53,984 nt of DNA, from NCBI GenBank assembly GCA_022361075.1, contig JAKSBQ010000079.1:1-53984 (forward strand). Reading direction: 5' to 3'. This DNA comes from Opitutales bacterium (lineage in GTDB: Bacteria; Verrucomicrobiota; Verrucomicrobiia; Opitutales; JAFGAQ01). A program made the position numbers and the translations under genes. The notes under the pieces are model-generated. The model was given only the letters and a program-made list of their open reading frames with translations, did no database searches and was not told the origin of the DNA. Shown in pieces: positions 1 through 8,854 of this stretch; positions within the stretch are counted from its first letter, which is position 1, and each line of letters starts with the position of its first letter.

Positions 1-239
1 TCGTTGGTATTCAGGTTGCAAATCATGCTAATCGATTCTCCGTGATCGAGTAGCTTCTTGATCAAACGGAGGCGATCCAAGGAGTCCGCATCATAAAGTC
101 GAGTCCCTCCCTCCGAACGGTCTGAAAGCACCATCCCATATCGGCGTTCCCACGCTCGTATAGTGTGCGTTGAGAGTCCTGTGAGATTTGCGATCGCTCC
201 GATTCGGTAGGTTGCCGGTTTTGAATGATTTTCTTCCAT
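1..239 (-). CDS. MerR-family (CarH/MlrA-like) transcriptional regulator, N-terminal part
   Basis: The first 79 codons are visible and the gene runs off the left edge of the window. The start ATG is at 239-237; an upstream in-frame ATG at 260 is followed by a stop within three codons, so 239 is the only usable start. Residues about 10-75 form a MerR winged helix-turn-helix, with the signature TIRAWERRYGM followed by GGTRLYDADSLDRLRLIK. The IRAWERRYG form is typical of the MlrA/CarA/CarH branch, whose C-terminus usually carries a cobalamin-binding domain used as a light or B12 sensor. The C-terminus is outside the window, so that function is inference only. The gene lies downstream of lpxI on the same strand after a 76-bp gap. 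Confidence 0.8.
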   Translation of the reverse strand, partial: MEENHSKPATYRIGAIANLTGLSTHTIRAWERRYGMVLSDRSEGGTRLYDADSLDRLRLIKKLLDHGESISMICNLNTN

Positions 240-315
240 TTTTAGACATTACTTAAACATAAATGGAACAAAGTTCAAGAATGTCTTCAAAAAAGTTAAC
301 TCGTCTACCTCTGGT

Positions 316-1176
316 CTATCCTTTGTGCTCGAATCCGAACAGGTTGATTTTTTCCTTTCGAGCTAGTTCAAGCACGTTTTTTTTGTCGAGAATGATCGTT
401 TTTCCGACAGCCAACGCGGCATGACGGACACCACCTTCAACCATGGATCGAATGGTTTTTTCTCCGAAGACCGGAACATCAATGGCGTAATTTTGATTGG
501 GTTTTACGGTTTTGACGAAAAGTTTTTCGGAGGTTTTGTAGTTTGCAGCGCGTTTTAGCATCTCATCGGTGCCATTAAACTCTTCTACGCATAAAACGGT
601 TCCATTTTTGACCACAATTCCCTGGCCGATATCGAGTCGCGCGATTTCGTTGGCGATTCGAATGCCATGTTCTAACGTGGAATCGTCGAGCTTCCATTTG
701 CCCGAGGTCATCAATCCGGGTGATGCAAGCTGGTCATCGATAAAAGCACGGGCGTCCAGAGTTTGCACTCCGATTTGTTCCATTTCCTTAACGACCGCAC
801 CGTAAATTGTTTCGGCGTTGCGTACTTTGAGCTGCTGCAGAATCCGAAATGCCTTGAGATCGGGGTGGATGCCTCCAAACAGCCTGCTCGGCTTGATCTG
901 TCCAACCATTACGTTGTAACGGCAGCCCATATTCTGAAGTGTCTTCAAGAGTTTGCCAACCTGCCCTACCTTTATCTTTTGGTGATGTGCCGAATCGAAT
1001 TGATCGATCAATTCGTCAGACGTTTCGCCGACGAAGCTAATCAACCGAACCGGAACCCCAGCTTTGCGGATTCGATCTACCATTAGTTTCGGATAAAATC
1101 CCCTGCCAGCGAGAACTGCCACAGGAGCATTGGCGTCGTACTCGGGCGGCAAAAACTCGGAAATGGGCGAATTCAT
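316..1176 (-). CDS. lpxI: UDP-2,3-diacylglucosamine pyrophosphatase LpxI (DUF1009)
   Basis: LpxI hydrolyses UDP-2,3-diacylglucosamine to lipid X and UMP, the fourth step of lipid A synthesis, in the cytoplasm at the inner-membrane face. It replaces LpxH in many non-enteric Gram-negatives. The 286-aa length fits the family (about 270-290). Recognisable family segments are LAGRGFYPKLM (residues 22-32), VGQIKPSRLF (91-100) and, near residue 200, CVEEFNGTDEMLKRA in the C-terminal catalytic domain. It lies 14 bp downstream of leuS on the same strand, so the two are probably co-transcribed. With kdsA at 38.4 kb it shows that the cell makes LPS with lipid A and Kdo. Confidence 0.93.
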   Translation of the reverse strand: MNSPISEFLPPEYDANAPVAVLAGRGFYPKLMVDRIRKAGVPVRLISFVGETSDELIDQFDSAHHQKIKVGQVGKLLKTLQNMGCRYNVMVGQIKPSRLFGGIHPDLKAFRILQQLKVRNAETIYGAVVKEMEQIGVQTLDARAFIDDQLASPGLMTSGKWKLDDSTLEHGIRIANEIARLDIGQGIVVKNGTVLCVEEFNGTDEMLKRAANYKTSEKLFVKTVKPNQNYAIDVPVFGEKTIRSMVEGGVRHAALAVGKTIILDKKNVLELARKEKINLFGFEHKG

Positions 1177-1190
1177 TGAGAAAAGAGTCT

Positions 1191-3941
1191 CTATTTGACC
1201 ACCAAATTGAAAATTTTGCCAGGAACGTAGATGGCTTTCACGACAGTTTTGCCTTCTGTGGCACTTTGAACTCGCTCGGAGGCGAGCACAGCTGCTTCAA
1301 CTTCTTCCTTGGTCGCGGTTTTCGAAAACATTCCCTCACCTCGGAGTTTTCCGTTCACTTGAAAGATAACCTTTACGGAATCTTCAGCCTCAGGGATTTC
1401 AATAGGTTCTGGCCATTTTGCGTAAGCCACTGAGGCCGTTTCGCCGAGTAGCTCCCATAACTCTTCGGCAAGGTGAGGCGCGAAGGGAGCAATCATTTGA
1501 ACCAAAGCTTTGATTGTAGATTTGGCGATCGTTTCCGTTTTTTGGAGTTCGTTGACCAGAATCATCAATTGAGAGATCGCAGTGTTATAACCGAAACTTT
1601 CGATGTCGGATGAGACTTTTTTGATGGTCTGATTCAGAATCTTGAGGGTCGCCACCGTTTCGTCCTCATCGCGAATGCGGTCACTAATTTCCCCCTGGGC
1701 GTCAACTATCAAGCGCCAAACTTTTCTGAGGAAACGGTGAGGTCCTTCAATTCCATTCGCACTCCACGGTTTCATGTCTGCCAGAGGGCCCATGAACATT
1801 TCGTACATTCTCAGCGAGTCAGCACCGTAACTGTCGATGTAATCATCCGGATTTACTACATTGCCGCGGCTTTTGCTCATTTTGTAAGCACGAGCATCTA
1901 CCAAGATTTCAGGTTCAACCTTGAGACGATAGACATCCTGTTTACCCACGCGTGCTTTTTCAACCAGTTCGGCTTCAAGTTTTTGGGTCGCCCCCGACCA
2001 TTCCGAGAGGTCTTCGATCTTATCAACCGAAACTTTGTTTCCTGCTTCATCGAGATAGAGTGTGTACTCCATCTCTCCCAAAATGATGCCCTGGTGAAAG
2101 AGTTTTGGAAAGGGTTCTTCCGTGGTGACCACCCCAATTTCATTTAAGAAGATGTGCCAAAAACGAGCATAGAGCAGGTGAAGCACGGCGTGCTCTGCTC
2201 CGCCAATGTACATGTCAGGTGAACCCCAGTAATTTTCGATTTGAGAATCGATGAGTGCTTCAGCATTTTTTGGATCACAATAGCGCAGGTAGTACCAACA
2301 GGAGCCAGCCCACTGAGGCATCGTGTTTGTTTCTCTCGCACCTTTGAGCCATCCGGTTGGTTGTGGCTCCGCCGACGAAACAGTGGCACCAGTTGAAGGG
2401 TCCAGCCAGATATTGACCCAGTCAGTGATATTCGCAAGTGGGCTTTGAGCGTCGCCTGAAGGCTTGTAGTTGTCAGTTTCTGGAAGACTTAGAGGAAGAT
2501 CTTTGTCGATTACTGGCACCGCGTATTGATCGACTCCATTTTCATCGGTGTAAATGATCGGCTTCTTCGGAAGTGCGTTAGCCAGTTGACTTTGTTGCTT
2601 TGATATTGAGTCATAGGCATTTTTTTCTACCCAGATGATTGGAAAAGGTTCTCCCCAGTATCGTTGTCTTGAGAACAACCAGTCGCGCAGACGAAAATTG
2701 ATGGTGGCTTCTCCCGCTCCTTTTTTCGCAAGAGCCTCAACGATGGCATTTTTTCCATCTTCCACCGAAAGACCGTCAAATCCGCCTGAGTTTACAAGAA
2801 CTCCGGAACCGACAAAAGGAAGTTCGGTGGATTCTTTATTTGGATCACTGATCACCTGACGAATCGGAATCTCAAATTGCTCTGCAAACTCAAAGTCGCG
2901 CGTATCGTGTGCGGGAACTGCCATGATCGCACCAGTGCCGTAACCCATTAGCACGTAATCTGCGATCCAGATCGGGATTGTTTCTCCGTTGATGGGATTG
3001 ATTGCGTAGGAACCGGTAAACTCTCCTGTCTTTTCCTTCGCTAGATCGGTACGATCGAGATCGCTCTTGTTGGCGGCAACCTGAATGTATGCGTCTACCG
3101 CTTCCTTTTGATCTGCTTTGGTGATCTGCGAAACAAGTGGATGTTCGGGAGCAAGAACCATGTAAGTTGCGCCGCAAAGCGTATCCGGGCGGGTAGTGAA
3201 TACAGTAATCTTTTCTTCATGGCCCTGAATCTCGAAAACGATTTCAGCGCCTGTCGATTTACCGATCCAGTTGGTTTGTTGCGTTTTAGTTGACTCCGGC
3301 CAATCCACGTTTTCCAGTCCATCCAGCAATTTATCAGCGTAGGCAGTGATGCGCAGCACCCATTGACGAAGGTTCCGTCGCTCCACTGGGAATCCGCCTA
3401 CTTCGCTCTTTCCGTCGATCACTTCTTCGTTGGCCAGAACCGTACCGAGCTCAGGGCACCAGTTCACCGGGCGTTCATCGACGTAAGCCAAGCCATGCTT
3501 AAAAAGCTGCAGGAAAATCCACTGTGTCCAGCGATAGTAGTTCGGATCGGTTGTGTTTACTTCCCGGCCCCAATCGATCGCGATACCCAAGCGTTTGATT
3601 TGCTCGCGAAAGTGGTCGATGTTTTTTTTAGTCGTGATCGCGGGGTGTGTTCCCGTTTTCATGGCATACTGCTCGGCAGGAAGCCCGAACGCATCCCAAC
3701 CCATTGGGTGTAGTACGTTGAATCCCTTGGCACGCTTGTAGCGATCAATGATGTCGGATGCTGCGTAGTTTTCGGTGTGTCCCGCATGAAGACCAGCTCC
3801 GGAAGGGTAGGGAAACATGTCCAGGATGTAATACTTCGGCTTGTCTGAAGTATCCTTGACTTCGAAGGTCCCATTTTCGTCCCAGTAGCGCTGCCATTTG
3901 GGCTCGATTTCCTTGAAATTATAGTCGGTATGTCCGGGCAT
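1191..3941 (-). CDS. leuS: Leucyl-tRNA synthetase
   Basis: Class I aminoacyl-tRNA synthetase that charges tRNA-Leu, with an editing domain against near-cognate amino acids. At 916 aa it has full bacterial LeuRS length. The HIGH-type motif appears as [16 protein letters not shown] (residues about 44-59) and the catalytic-loop motif as [16 protein letters not shown] near residue 685. The CP1 editing region is visible with [21 protein letters not shown], containing the conserved threonine-rich TTRPDT, and later [13 protein letters not shown]. The C-terminus ends with the usual tRNA-binding VNGKLRGEG segment and a short lysine-rich tail. It is probably the first gene of the leuS-lpxI unit. The 226-bp upstream gap holds a short palindrome but no other gene. 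Confidence 0.98.
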   Translation of the reverse strand: MPGHTDYNFKEIEPKWQRYWDENGTFEVKDTSDKPKYYILDMFPYPSGAGLHAGHTENYAASDIIDRYKRAKGFNVLHPMGWDAFGLPAEQYAMKTGTHPAITTKKNIDHFREQIKRLGIAIDWGREVNTTDPNYYRWTQWIFLQLFKHGLAYVDERPVNWCPELGTVLANEEVIDGKSEVGGFPVERRNLRQWVLRITAYADKLLDGLENVDWPESTKTQQTNWIGKSTGAEIVFEIQGHEEKITVFTTRPDTLCGATYMVLAPEHPLVSQITKADQKEAVDAYIQVAANKSDLDRTDLAKEKTGEFTGSYAINPINGETIPIWIADYVLMGYGTGAIMAVPAHDTRDFEFAEQFEIPIRQVISDPNKESTELPFVGSGVLVNSGGFDGLSVEDGKNAIVEALAKKGAGEATINFRLRDWLFSRQRYWGEPFPIIWVEKNAYDSISKQQSQLANALPKKPIIYTDENGVDQYAVPVIDKDLPLSLPETDNYKPSGDAQSPLANITDWVNIWLDPSTGATVSSAEPQPTGWLKGARETNTMPQWAGSCWYYLRYCDPKNAEALIDSQIENYWGSPDMYIGGAEHAVLHLLYARFWHIFLNEIGVVTTEEPFPKLFHQGIILGEMEYTLYLDEAGNKVSVDKIEDLSEWSGATQKLEAELVEKARVGKQDVYRLKVEPEILVDARAYKMSKSRGNVVNPDDYIDSYGADSLRMYEMFMGPLADMKPWSANGIEGPHRFLRKVWRLIVDAQGEISDRIRDEDETVATLKILNQTIKKVSSDIESFGYNTAISQLMILVNELQKTETIAKSTIKALVQMIAPFAPHLAEELWELLGETASVAYAKWPEPIEIPEAEDSVKVIFQVNGKLRGEGMFSKTATKEEVEAAVLASERVQSATEGKTVVKAIYVPGKIFNLVVK

Positions 3942-3984
3942 TTTCCTGTTAAACTAAGTTGTCAGATCGCTTTTTGACCTTTTG

Positions 3985-3999
3985 GGGTGTATTACACCC
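3985..3999. repeat. 7-bp palindrome in the leuS upstream region
   Basis: The sequence gggtgtattacaccc is a perfect inverted repeat (7-bp arms around one T) lying 44 bp upstream of the leuS start. It could be an operator or part of an mRNA leader hairpin. I see no T-box specifier structure and no leucine-rich leader peptide in the 226-bp gap, so a classic attenuation mechanism is not supported. Confidence 0.4.
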
Positions 4000-4167
4000 G
4001 CGAGATGCGATTTAGTGGTCAAGCCCGGTGTGGGGTCAAGTCGATAGTGTGGGAGGTTAAGCCGACCCTTATGATGCTAAGGAAACAAGTCCGTTCCCTC
4101 TCCATTGCTTCTCGTTGCAATTGTTAATTAATTTTAGCAATGGTGAGGTCTTACGCATCTACCTCTT

Positions 4168-4713
4168 TCAGATCGTTTTCATGAAATCACGGTGACCACG
4201 TCTGGTAATGCCCCATGAAATTTTTGCCATGATTGTTCTCCAGTCGCGTTCGGCTAAGGCATCTATTGGAAACCACATGCCCGGCAATGCAGAACTCTTT
4301 ATTAAACCTTCCACGTCTTCAGATATTTCAAGGTATGCTCCTTTATGTAGGCGGTTCCAAATAGGCATCTTGTCTGAAGCGAACCATACAACATATTCGA
4401 TTACTCTGCTTCGTTCGAAAAGAGCCTTTCTCTTTTCATATTCCTGCCTCTGGTTGTCTTTAAAAACATCAAATACGAAATTTGGCGGACCTGAGAAATA
4501 CTGGTAGTCACCAGGATCGCACTGCTTGAACTTGCCACTGTTGACTTGTGCCACAAATCCAGGGGTCAAACGCGTGGTTTTGTTCAATTGGACCGGAACG
4601 CTCACGCATACGTATAGACCAGGCGTATACATCCGGTAGTGATTCACACAGCTGAGGAAGTCAGCAAGTGTAGCCGACTGACCTATATCATATTCCTCGT
4701 TCATGTCTGTCAT
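4168..4713 (-). CDS. Uma2-family (DUF820) nuclease-fold protein
   Basis: A 181-aa protein resembling the Uma2/DUF820 family, which has a PD-(D/E)XK restriction-endonuclease-like fold and mostly unknown biological roles. The diagnostic part is the core at about residues 77-120: PPNFVFDVFKDNQRQEYEKRKALFERSRVIEYVVW is divided here only to describe it. It has a PPNFVFDV strand (family form PDLVVEV), then an EKRKALFE helix with the conserved lysine, then the IEYVVW strand. The usual glutamate of the VVEV strand is an aspartate. The gene stands alone, with leuS 226 bp downstream and the ADOP permease 92 bp upstream. Nearby genes give no clue to its role. Confidence 0.65.
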   Translation of the reverse strand: MTDMNEEYDIGQSATLADFLSCVNHYRMYTPGLYVCVSVPVQLNKTTRLTPGFVAQVNSGKFKQCDPGDYQYFSGPPNFVFDVFKDNQRQEYEKRKALFERSRVIEYVVWFASDKMPIWNRLHKGAYLEISEDVEGLIKSSALPGMWFPIDALAERDWRTIMAKISWGITRRGHRDFMKTI

Positions 4714-4805
4714 TTATTCTGCATCATGTTAAGAAAAACCAAAGATTCTCGCATGACCGGGAACTTCCACGTCGTACCAAAGTGTTCCGTTTCAGTTCGG
4801 ATTTT

Positions 4806-7535
4806 TTAATCAATTTTCAATGCCTCAATGGGTTGTATTCTTGTGACTCTCAACGCTGGGACGAGACTTGCCGAAAGAAGCACTAGTAGGAGGGATGACA
4901 ATGTGATGAAATAAACTGCTGGGTCATTCGGACTAACCTTAAATAGGAGATCAGCCAATCTTCCACCGAGAAACCATGCCGCCAACACACCTAGGGCCAA
5001 ACCGATACCAGCTTGCAACAAGCTCTGTTTGAGGATGTCACCGAGCATTTGTTTGGTTGATCCGCCAACTGCTAACCGAATCCCTATCTCGTGCTTTCGT
5101 TGACGAATCTCGAACGAAAGAACGCCGTAGATACCAACCAGCGACAAAAGAAGTGCCATGCCACCTAGAATAGCAATGAGTAACATGAAGGCTCTTCGAT
5201 CGTTGACCGAAGCCTTGAGCAGTTGCTCAAGAGAGCTGTTTCGAAAGATGGCCAACTGTGAATTGAGACTCTGGATATGACCTCTGACTTCGGAAACTAG
5301 ATCGTTTCTAGTGAGATCTCCTCTAACCAATACGTTCAATTCTCGATCTCTGCTTTGAGGGCTCAGGGGAAGGTAAACGAGTGGCATGCTGCCATTTTTT
5401 GTTTTCGAGTCGCTCCCTACGGAGTCTAAGCCATTATGCTTAACCGTTTCTACGACTCCGATGATTGTAGACCTTTTTTTGAGCGGCAAAAGCCGACTTG
5501 AATTTGCGCAAATCTGTTTTCCCAAGGCGTCGTTGTTCGGGAAGTATCTGTTGGCGAATTCTTTGTCGACCACAACACCCCGACCTTCTCCTCTCAGGTC
5601 AGCTAAGCGAAACGTATTTCCCTCCAAGACACGGATTCCTAACACCTCAAAGTAATCTCTGCTTACTGTGTTGTAATTCACATTTGAAAAATCTTCGCCG
5701 TTTAGCTCTTCGAAAGCTGGCACTCGAGCAGGGCCTATCGCATGAGCTGACAAAGAAGGAAGATATGAAGCGAACGCGACTGATTCTACACCCGGAGTTT
5801 GATGAAGTGACTCGGTCAAACGCACGCGCAGGTTAGCGATCTTTTCGCTTTCGCGGTAGATTTGTCGGGGCAGTGTCACGCTGGCCACTACAACCTTCTC
5901 TGTATTCAATCCCGTGTCTTCATTAAGAGCTCTGTAAAAACTTTGCAGCAAAAGAGCGGCTACAAGAAGTAAAATAGTAGTCATCGCTAGTTGAAACGAA
6001 ACTAGGCCAGACCTTAACCTTTTCATCATTTTGCTTTGCGAAATCTTGGTTGTGTTTTGACCAACTCCCAAATCGAGGTTCCCACCTAATAAAATTGATA
6101 GTGCAAAGGCCCCAATGCAGAGAGCGACCAAAATCGAAAGGACTAATACAAGCCGAATCGCCCCCTGATCGATTCCGATCCAGCCCACCGTGGGTAACAT
6201 ATCATCCAAAACTAGTTTGTTCACCCAATGAATACCGCTCCATGCTAGTAACAATCCGCAAAAGAAACCACCTAACGACAAAACGATAGAGTCGATCAAT
6301 AGCCAACGAACTAACACCCATCTGGATGCGCCAAGTACCACGCGGGTTTTGATTTCAGGTAGTCGTTTTAATCCCCGGCTCAGTTGTAAATTACCCACGT
6401 TGACACAACCGATTAGCAACACCAGGAATAGTCCACCTTGTAGCAGATGGAGGGAGTCTCCGAACTGTGCGATTTTCGATTGCTGTAACGTTTCCACGAT
6501 GCTTTCGTGCTGATGCAAAGCTCTCCAGTCCTTTGTCTGTTGGGTCGACTTGTCTAAAAACAAACTCTCTAAGTAATCTATTTGCGCCTTTGCCTCCCTG
6601 ATTGACGAACTGCTTTTCAGCCGCGCCCAGAGATTAGCGTAATTATTATCTCGTCCATAATACACTGTTTTTTCGAACTGTTCCCTTTGGGCGCTCCAGG
6701 CCCAGGCGCGAAAGAAATCCAGATCACCGTGATGCCATTCTGCCAACTTGGGAGCAACTCCAAGAACAGTCAATGGGACTGAGTCCACTACGATCGCGCG
6801 ACCCACAATTGAAGGATCCGATGCATAATGAGTCCTCCAAAAGGACTCGGTTAGCACAATCACCTTGTCGTTTCCCTGAATACAGTGTGTTTCTTCAAAA
6901 AACTGCCCGAGGATAGGCTGAATTCCAAACACCCGGAAGTAATCCGCTGTTGCCAAGAGTCCGTGTCCTCTTACCGCAGAAGCATCGGTGGTAATGTTTA
7001 CGGCTATTCGATTCGTTAAAGCGACGAAATCAAGCGCAACAACATTTGCCCTGTAATCCAAATATAGCGGGATGTTGGAGCTCGATCTTCCTATTCCCGC
7101 GCCGGGATAGTTATTAAATATTTCAACAACGCGATTAGGCTCTGAGTATGGTGGGGGGCCTAAAACAGCACTCAAAATGCTAGCTACTGTAGCATTCCCT
7201 CCGAGTCCCAAGCCTAAGGTGAGTAACACCGTAAGGCTAAAGCCCTTACTTTTGTAAAGCGACCGAATCGAGTGACGAACGTCGCGTATCGAGTCAGTAA
7301 CCATACGAGTTCCCCATGCGTCTCGGCTATGTTCCTTAAATTTTTCGATGCCTCCGAAAAGCTTGAGTGCTTCTCGAGAAGCCTCGTCTTTGGACATCCC
7401 AGAGTTCCGGAGATCGTGCGCTCTCATTTCGATATGAAACTGAACCTCTTCGTCTAAGTCAGCCTGCCGACGGTTTATGCCAAAGAGAGAAGCAGCCAAA
7501 TAAGAACAGCGGCGGATGAAAAGTCGTGCGTTCAC
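4806..7535 (-). CDS. ADOP-type (MacB/FtsX-fold) orphan ABC permease
   Basis: A 909-aa permease of the acidobacterial duplicated orphan permease type: two MacB_PCD/FtsX units fused, without an encoded ATPase. Residues about 25-75 form the permease prefix domain (DLDEEVQFHIEMRAHDL, then EASREALKLFGG). A first transmembrane helix follows near residues 97-125 (VLLTLGLGLGGNATVASI), then a periplasmic MacB core domain. A first FtsX block is near 360-500, a second core domain follows, and a final FtsX block near 770-905 ends RVTRIQPIEALKID, the standard family C-terminus. The stop of padR lies 4 bp upstream, so the two form one transcription unit. The substrate is unknown; relatives are proposed to act in peptide or lipid export or in envelope mechanotransmission. 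Confidence 0.88.
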   Translation of the reverse strand: MNARLFIRRCSYLAASLFGINRRQADLDEEVQFHIEMRAHDLRNSGMSKDEASREALKLFGGIEKFKEHSRDAWGTRMVTDSIRDVRHSIRSLYKSKGFSLTVLLTLGLGLGGNATVASILSAVLGPPPYSEPNRVVEIFNNYPGAGIGRSSSNIPLYLDYRANVVALDFVALTNRIAVNITTDASAVRGHGLLATADYFRVFGIQPILGQFFEETHCIQGNDKVIVLTESFWRTHYASDPSIVGRAIVVDSVPLTVLGVAPKLAEWHHGDLDFFRAWAWSAQREQFEKTVYYGRDNNYANLWARLKSSSSIREAKAQIDYLESLFLDKSTQQTKDWRALHQHESIVETLQQSKIAQFGDSLHLLQGGLFLVLLIGCVNVGNLQLSRGLKRLPEIKTRVVLGASRWVLVRWLLIDSIVLSLGGFFCGLLLAWSGIHWVNKLVLDDMLPTVGWIGIDQGAIRLVLVLSILVALCIGAFALSILLGGNLDLGVGQNTTKISQSKMMKRLRSGLVSFQLAMTTILLLVAALLLQSFYRALNEDTGLNTEKVVVASVTLPRQIYRESEKIANLRVRLTESLHQTPGVESVAFASYLPSLSAHAIGPARVPAFEELNGEDFSNVNYNTVSRDYFEVLGIRVLEGNTFRLADLRGEGRGVVVDKEFANRYFPNNDALGKQICANSSRLLPLKKRSTIIGVVETVKHNGLDSVGSDSKTKNGSMPLVYLPLSPQSRDRELNVLVRGDLTRNDLVSEVRGHIQSLNSQLAIFRNSSLEQLLKASVNDRRAFMLLIAILGGMALLLSLVGIYGVLSFEIRQRKHEIGIRLAVGGSTKQMLGDILKQSLLQAGIGLALGVLAAWFLGGRLADLLFKVSPNDPAVYFITLSSLLLVLLSASLVPALRVTRIQPIEALKID

Positions 7536-7539
7536 GGAA

Positions 7540-7872
7540 TCAAGCGTTCTTCAGCACCAGATTTACCGCCGAAGTAAACTCTAACCAATAGCTCTCCTTC
7601 TCTTGGACCATGCTTTTTCCCTCGGGAGTTAAGTTATAGAATTTCGCTCGTCGACCGGTTTCACTCTGTGCCCAGTGAGCCTGCACATATCCCCGCTTTT
7701 CCAAACGATGAAGTGACGGATACAGTGAGCCTTCTCCTACGCGTATTGTGTCTTCTGAAAGCAGCTCGATTCGCTTGACAATGTCATAGCCATGCCTGGA
7801 ACCTGCTTTTAGAATTCTCATCACCAGTAGATCTAAAGTCCCCTGTAATAAATCCTTTTTATCCTTACTCAT
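7540..7872 (-). CDS. PadR-family transcriptional regulator
   Basis: A 110-aa PadR regulator, first gene of the padR-ADOP unit. The start at 7872 (MSKDKKDLLQGTLDLLVMRI) is preferred to the upstream in-frame start at 7932, because family members begin at this point and a promoter/operator lies between the two. The winged helix is visible as LDLLVMRILKAGSRHGYDI and VGEGSLYPSLHRLEKRGYV, followed by the wing and the dimerisation helix near the C-terminus. PadR proteins adjoining ADOP permeases normally repress their own operon. Here a palindrome overlaps the predicted promoter elements, which fits autoregulation. The inducer is unknown. Confidence 0.88.
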   Translation of the reverse strand: MSKDKKDLLQGTLDLLVMRILKAGSRHGYDIVKRIELLSEDTIRVGEGSLYPSLHRLEKRGYVQAHWAQSETGRRAKFYNLTPEGKSMVQEKESYWLEFTSAVNLVLKNA

Positions 7873-7875
7873 GCA

Positions 7876-7915
7876 TTGACATTCTAGGTATAATGCATCG
7901 AATGTCAAGGTATAA
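7876..7915 (-). promoter_or_regulatory. padR promoter with overlapping palindromic operator
   Basis: A perfect 9-bp inverted repeat, ttgacattc (7876-7884) and gaatgtcaa (7900-7908), is separated by 15 bp. The octamer aggtataa also occurs twice in direct orientation (7886-7893 and 7908-7915), 22 bp apart. On the minus strand TTGACA (7908-7903) and TAGAAT (7886-7881) make a -35/-10 pair with 16-bp spacing. Transcription would begin about at the padR start codon (7872), giving a nearly leaderless mRNA. Confidence 0.6.
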
Positions 7916-7992
7916 CGAAAAAAGCTTCGCACTTTCTTAACGATGGCTCCTTCTTATCCCGGAGAAACTCGCTTTTCTAATCTTGAAAAGCG

Positions 7993-8745
7993 TCAAGCGC
8001 CCAAAGTCTCTGACAGAGCTTTTGCCTGACGCATCACGACATCCGCGTATTCTTCGATTTTGTTTTTGGTAAACCTTTTGCAAGATGCCGTTATGCCCAA
8101 AGCGTAGGTGGTGACACCGGCAGAGTCCAGAACGGGAGCCGCTAAACAACGAACGCCTTCATGGTATTCCTCTTCATCTATTGCGTATCCCTGATCGAAG
8201 ACTTTTTTGAGCTCCGAAATCAGACCCTTCCGAGTCGTGATCGTTTTTTCTGTTCGCTTGTTCAAGGTAAGCCCGTGGAGAACGTCTTTTTGGGTTTCAG
8301 CACTAGCAAACGCCAAAATAGCTTTACCTGACGCGGAACAATGGACATCCGCTAGGGTTCCGGGTTTTGAATGCGCCGAAAGTGGATGAGGACTGGCAAA
8401 AACATCGAGAATTAAGGCTTTGTCTGCTGTTAAGGTAACTAACTGTGAGGTCTCGTTGGTGTATTCGGTAATGGTTCTTAGGTGTGAGCTCGCCATCTCT
8501 CTAATTGAAAACCTGGACAACGCGCGGCTTCCTAAAGCGATCAAAGTAGCACCGAGGCTGAAGTTCTTACCTTGTTTTTTTACAAAACCTTCCTGTTCGA
8601 GGGTATAAAGAATTCGTAATGCCGTGGTCCGAGGCAATTCCAACATGTCTGCGATTTCCGCAATCGATCTCGACTGATCCAACCTCGACAATTCTTTGAG
8701 AATCAGACACGCGTTTTTTAAATTGGGTATCGTATAATCTGGCAT
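7993..8745 (-). CDS. IclR-family transcriptional regulator (KdgR-like by context)
   Basis: A 250-aa IclR-family protein. The N-terminal winged helix-turn-helix spans about residues 10-70 (SIAEIADMLELPRTTALRILYTLEQEGFV). The effector-binding domain fills the rest, with segments such as HCSASGKAILAFAS and YAIDEEEYHEGVRCLAAPVLD that match the family's ligand pocket. It is divergent from kduI-kduD across a 109-bp region with two perfect palindromes. KdgR, the classical regulator of pectin-derived ketodeoxyuronate catabolism, is an IclR protein. Local control of kduID is therefore the simplest reading, but it is inference from context. Confidence 0.88.
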   Translation of the reverse strand: MPDYTIPNLKNACLILKELSRLDQSRSIAEIADMLELPRTTALRILYTLEQEGFVKKQGKNFSLGATLIALGSRALSRFSIREMASSHLRTITEYTNETSQLVTLTADKALILDVFASPHPLSAHSKPGTLADVHCSASGKAILAFASAETQKDVLHGLTLNKRTEKTITTRKGLISELKKVFDQGYAIDEEEYHEGVRCLAAPVLDSAGVTTYALGITASCKRFTKNKIEEYADVVMRQAKALSETLGA

Positions 8746-8758
8746 ACTGGTTCATATT

Positions 8759-8801
8759 TGAAATCGAATTTCACAGGTAAAGTAATATTTGACTCAAATA
8801 T
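8759..8801. promoter_or_regulatory. Two palindromic operator candidates between iclR and kduI
   Basis: Two perfect palindromes lie in the divergent promoter region: tgaaatcgaatttca (8759-8773, 6-bp arms, 3-bp spacer) and atatttgactcaaatat (8785-8801, 7-bp arms, 3-bp spacer). The first starts 14 bp upstream of the iclR start codon. Their size and symmetry suit a dimeric IclR protein. Assignment to this regulator is inference. Confidence 0.55.
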
Positions 8802-8854
8802 CTAACATTCTAATTATATTTGTTTGATTCGCATTCACTCACAAACGATTAATC

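Noticed and set aside
763..1086. 107-codon plus-strand ORF within lpxI
   Set aside because: It is fully inside the conserved lpxI gene on the other strand, without a ribosome binding site or recognisable motif.
3942..4167. T-box or leucine attenuator for leuS
   Set aside because: No specifier loop, no T-box sequence TGGNACCGCG and no leucine-codon leader peptide can be found in the gap; only one 7-bp palindrome.
4168..4713. Uma2-like gene as part of a restriction or defence island
   Set aside because: It stands alone with no methyltransferase, helicase or other defence genes beside it, so a defence role is not supported by context.
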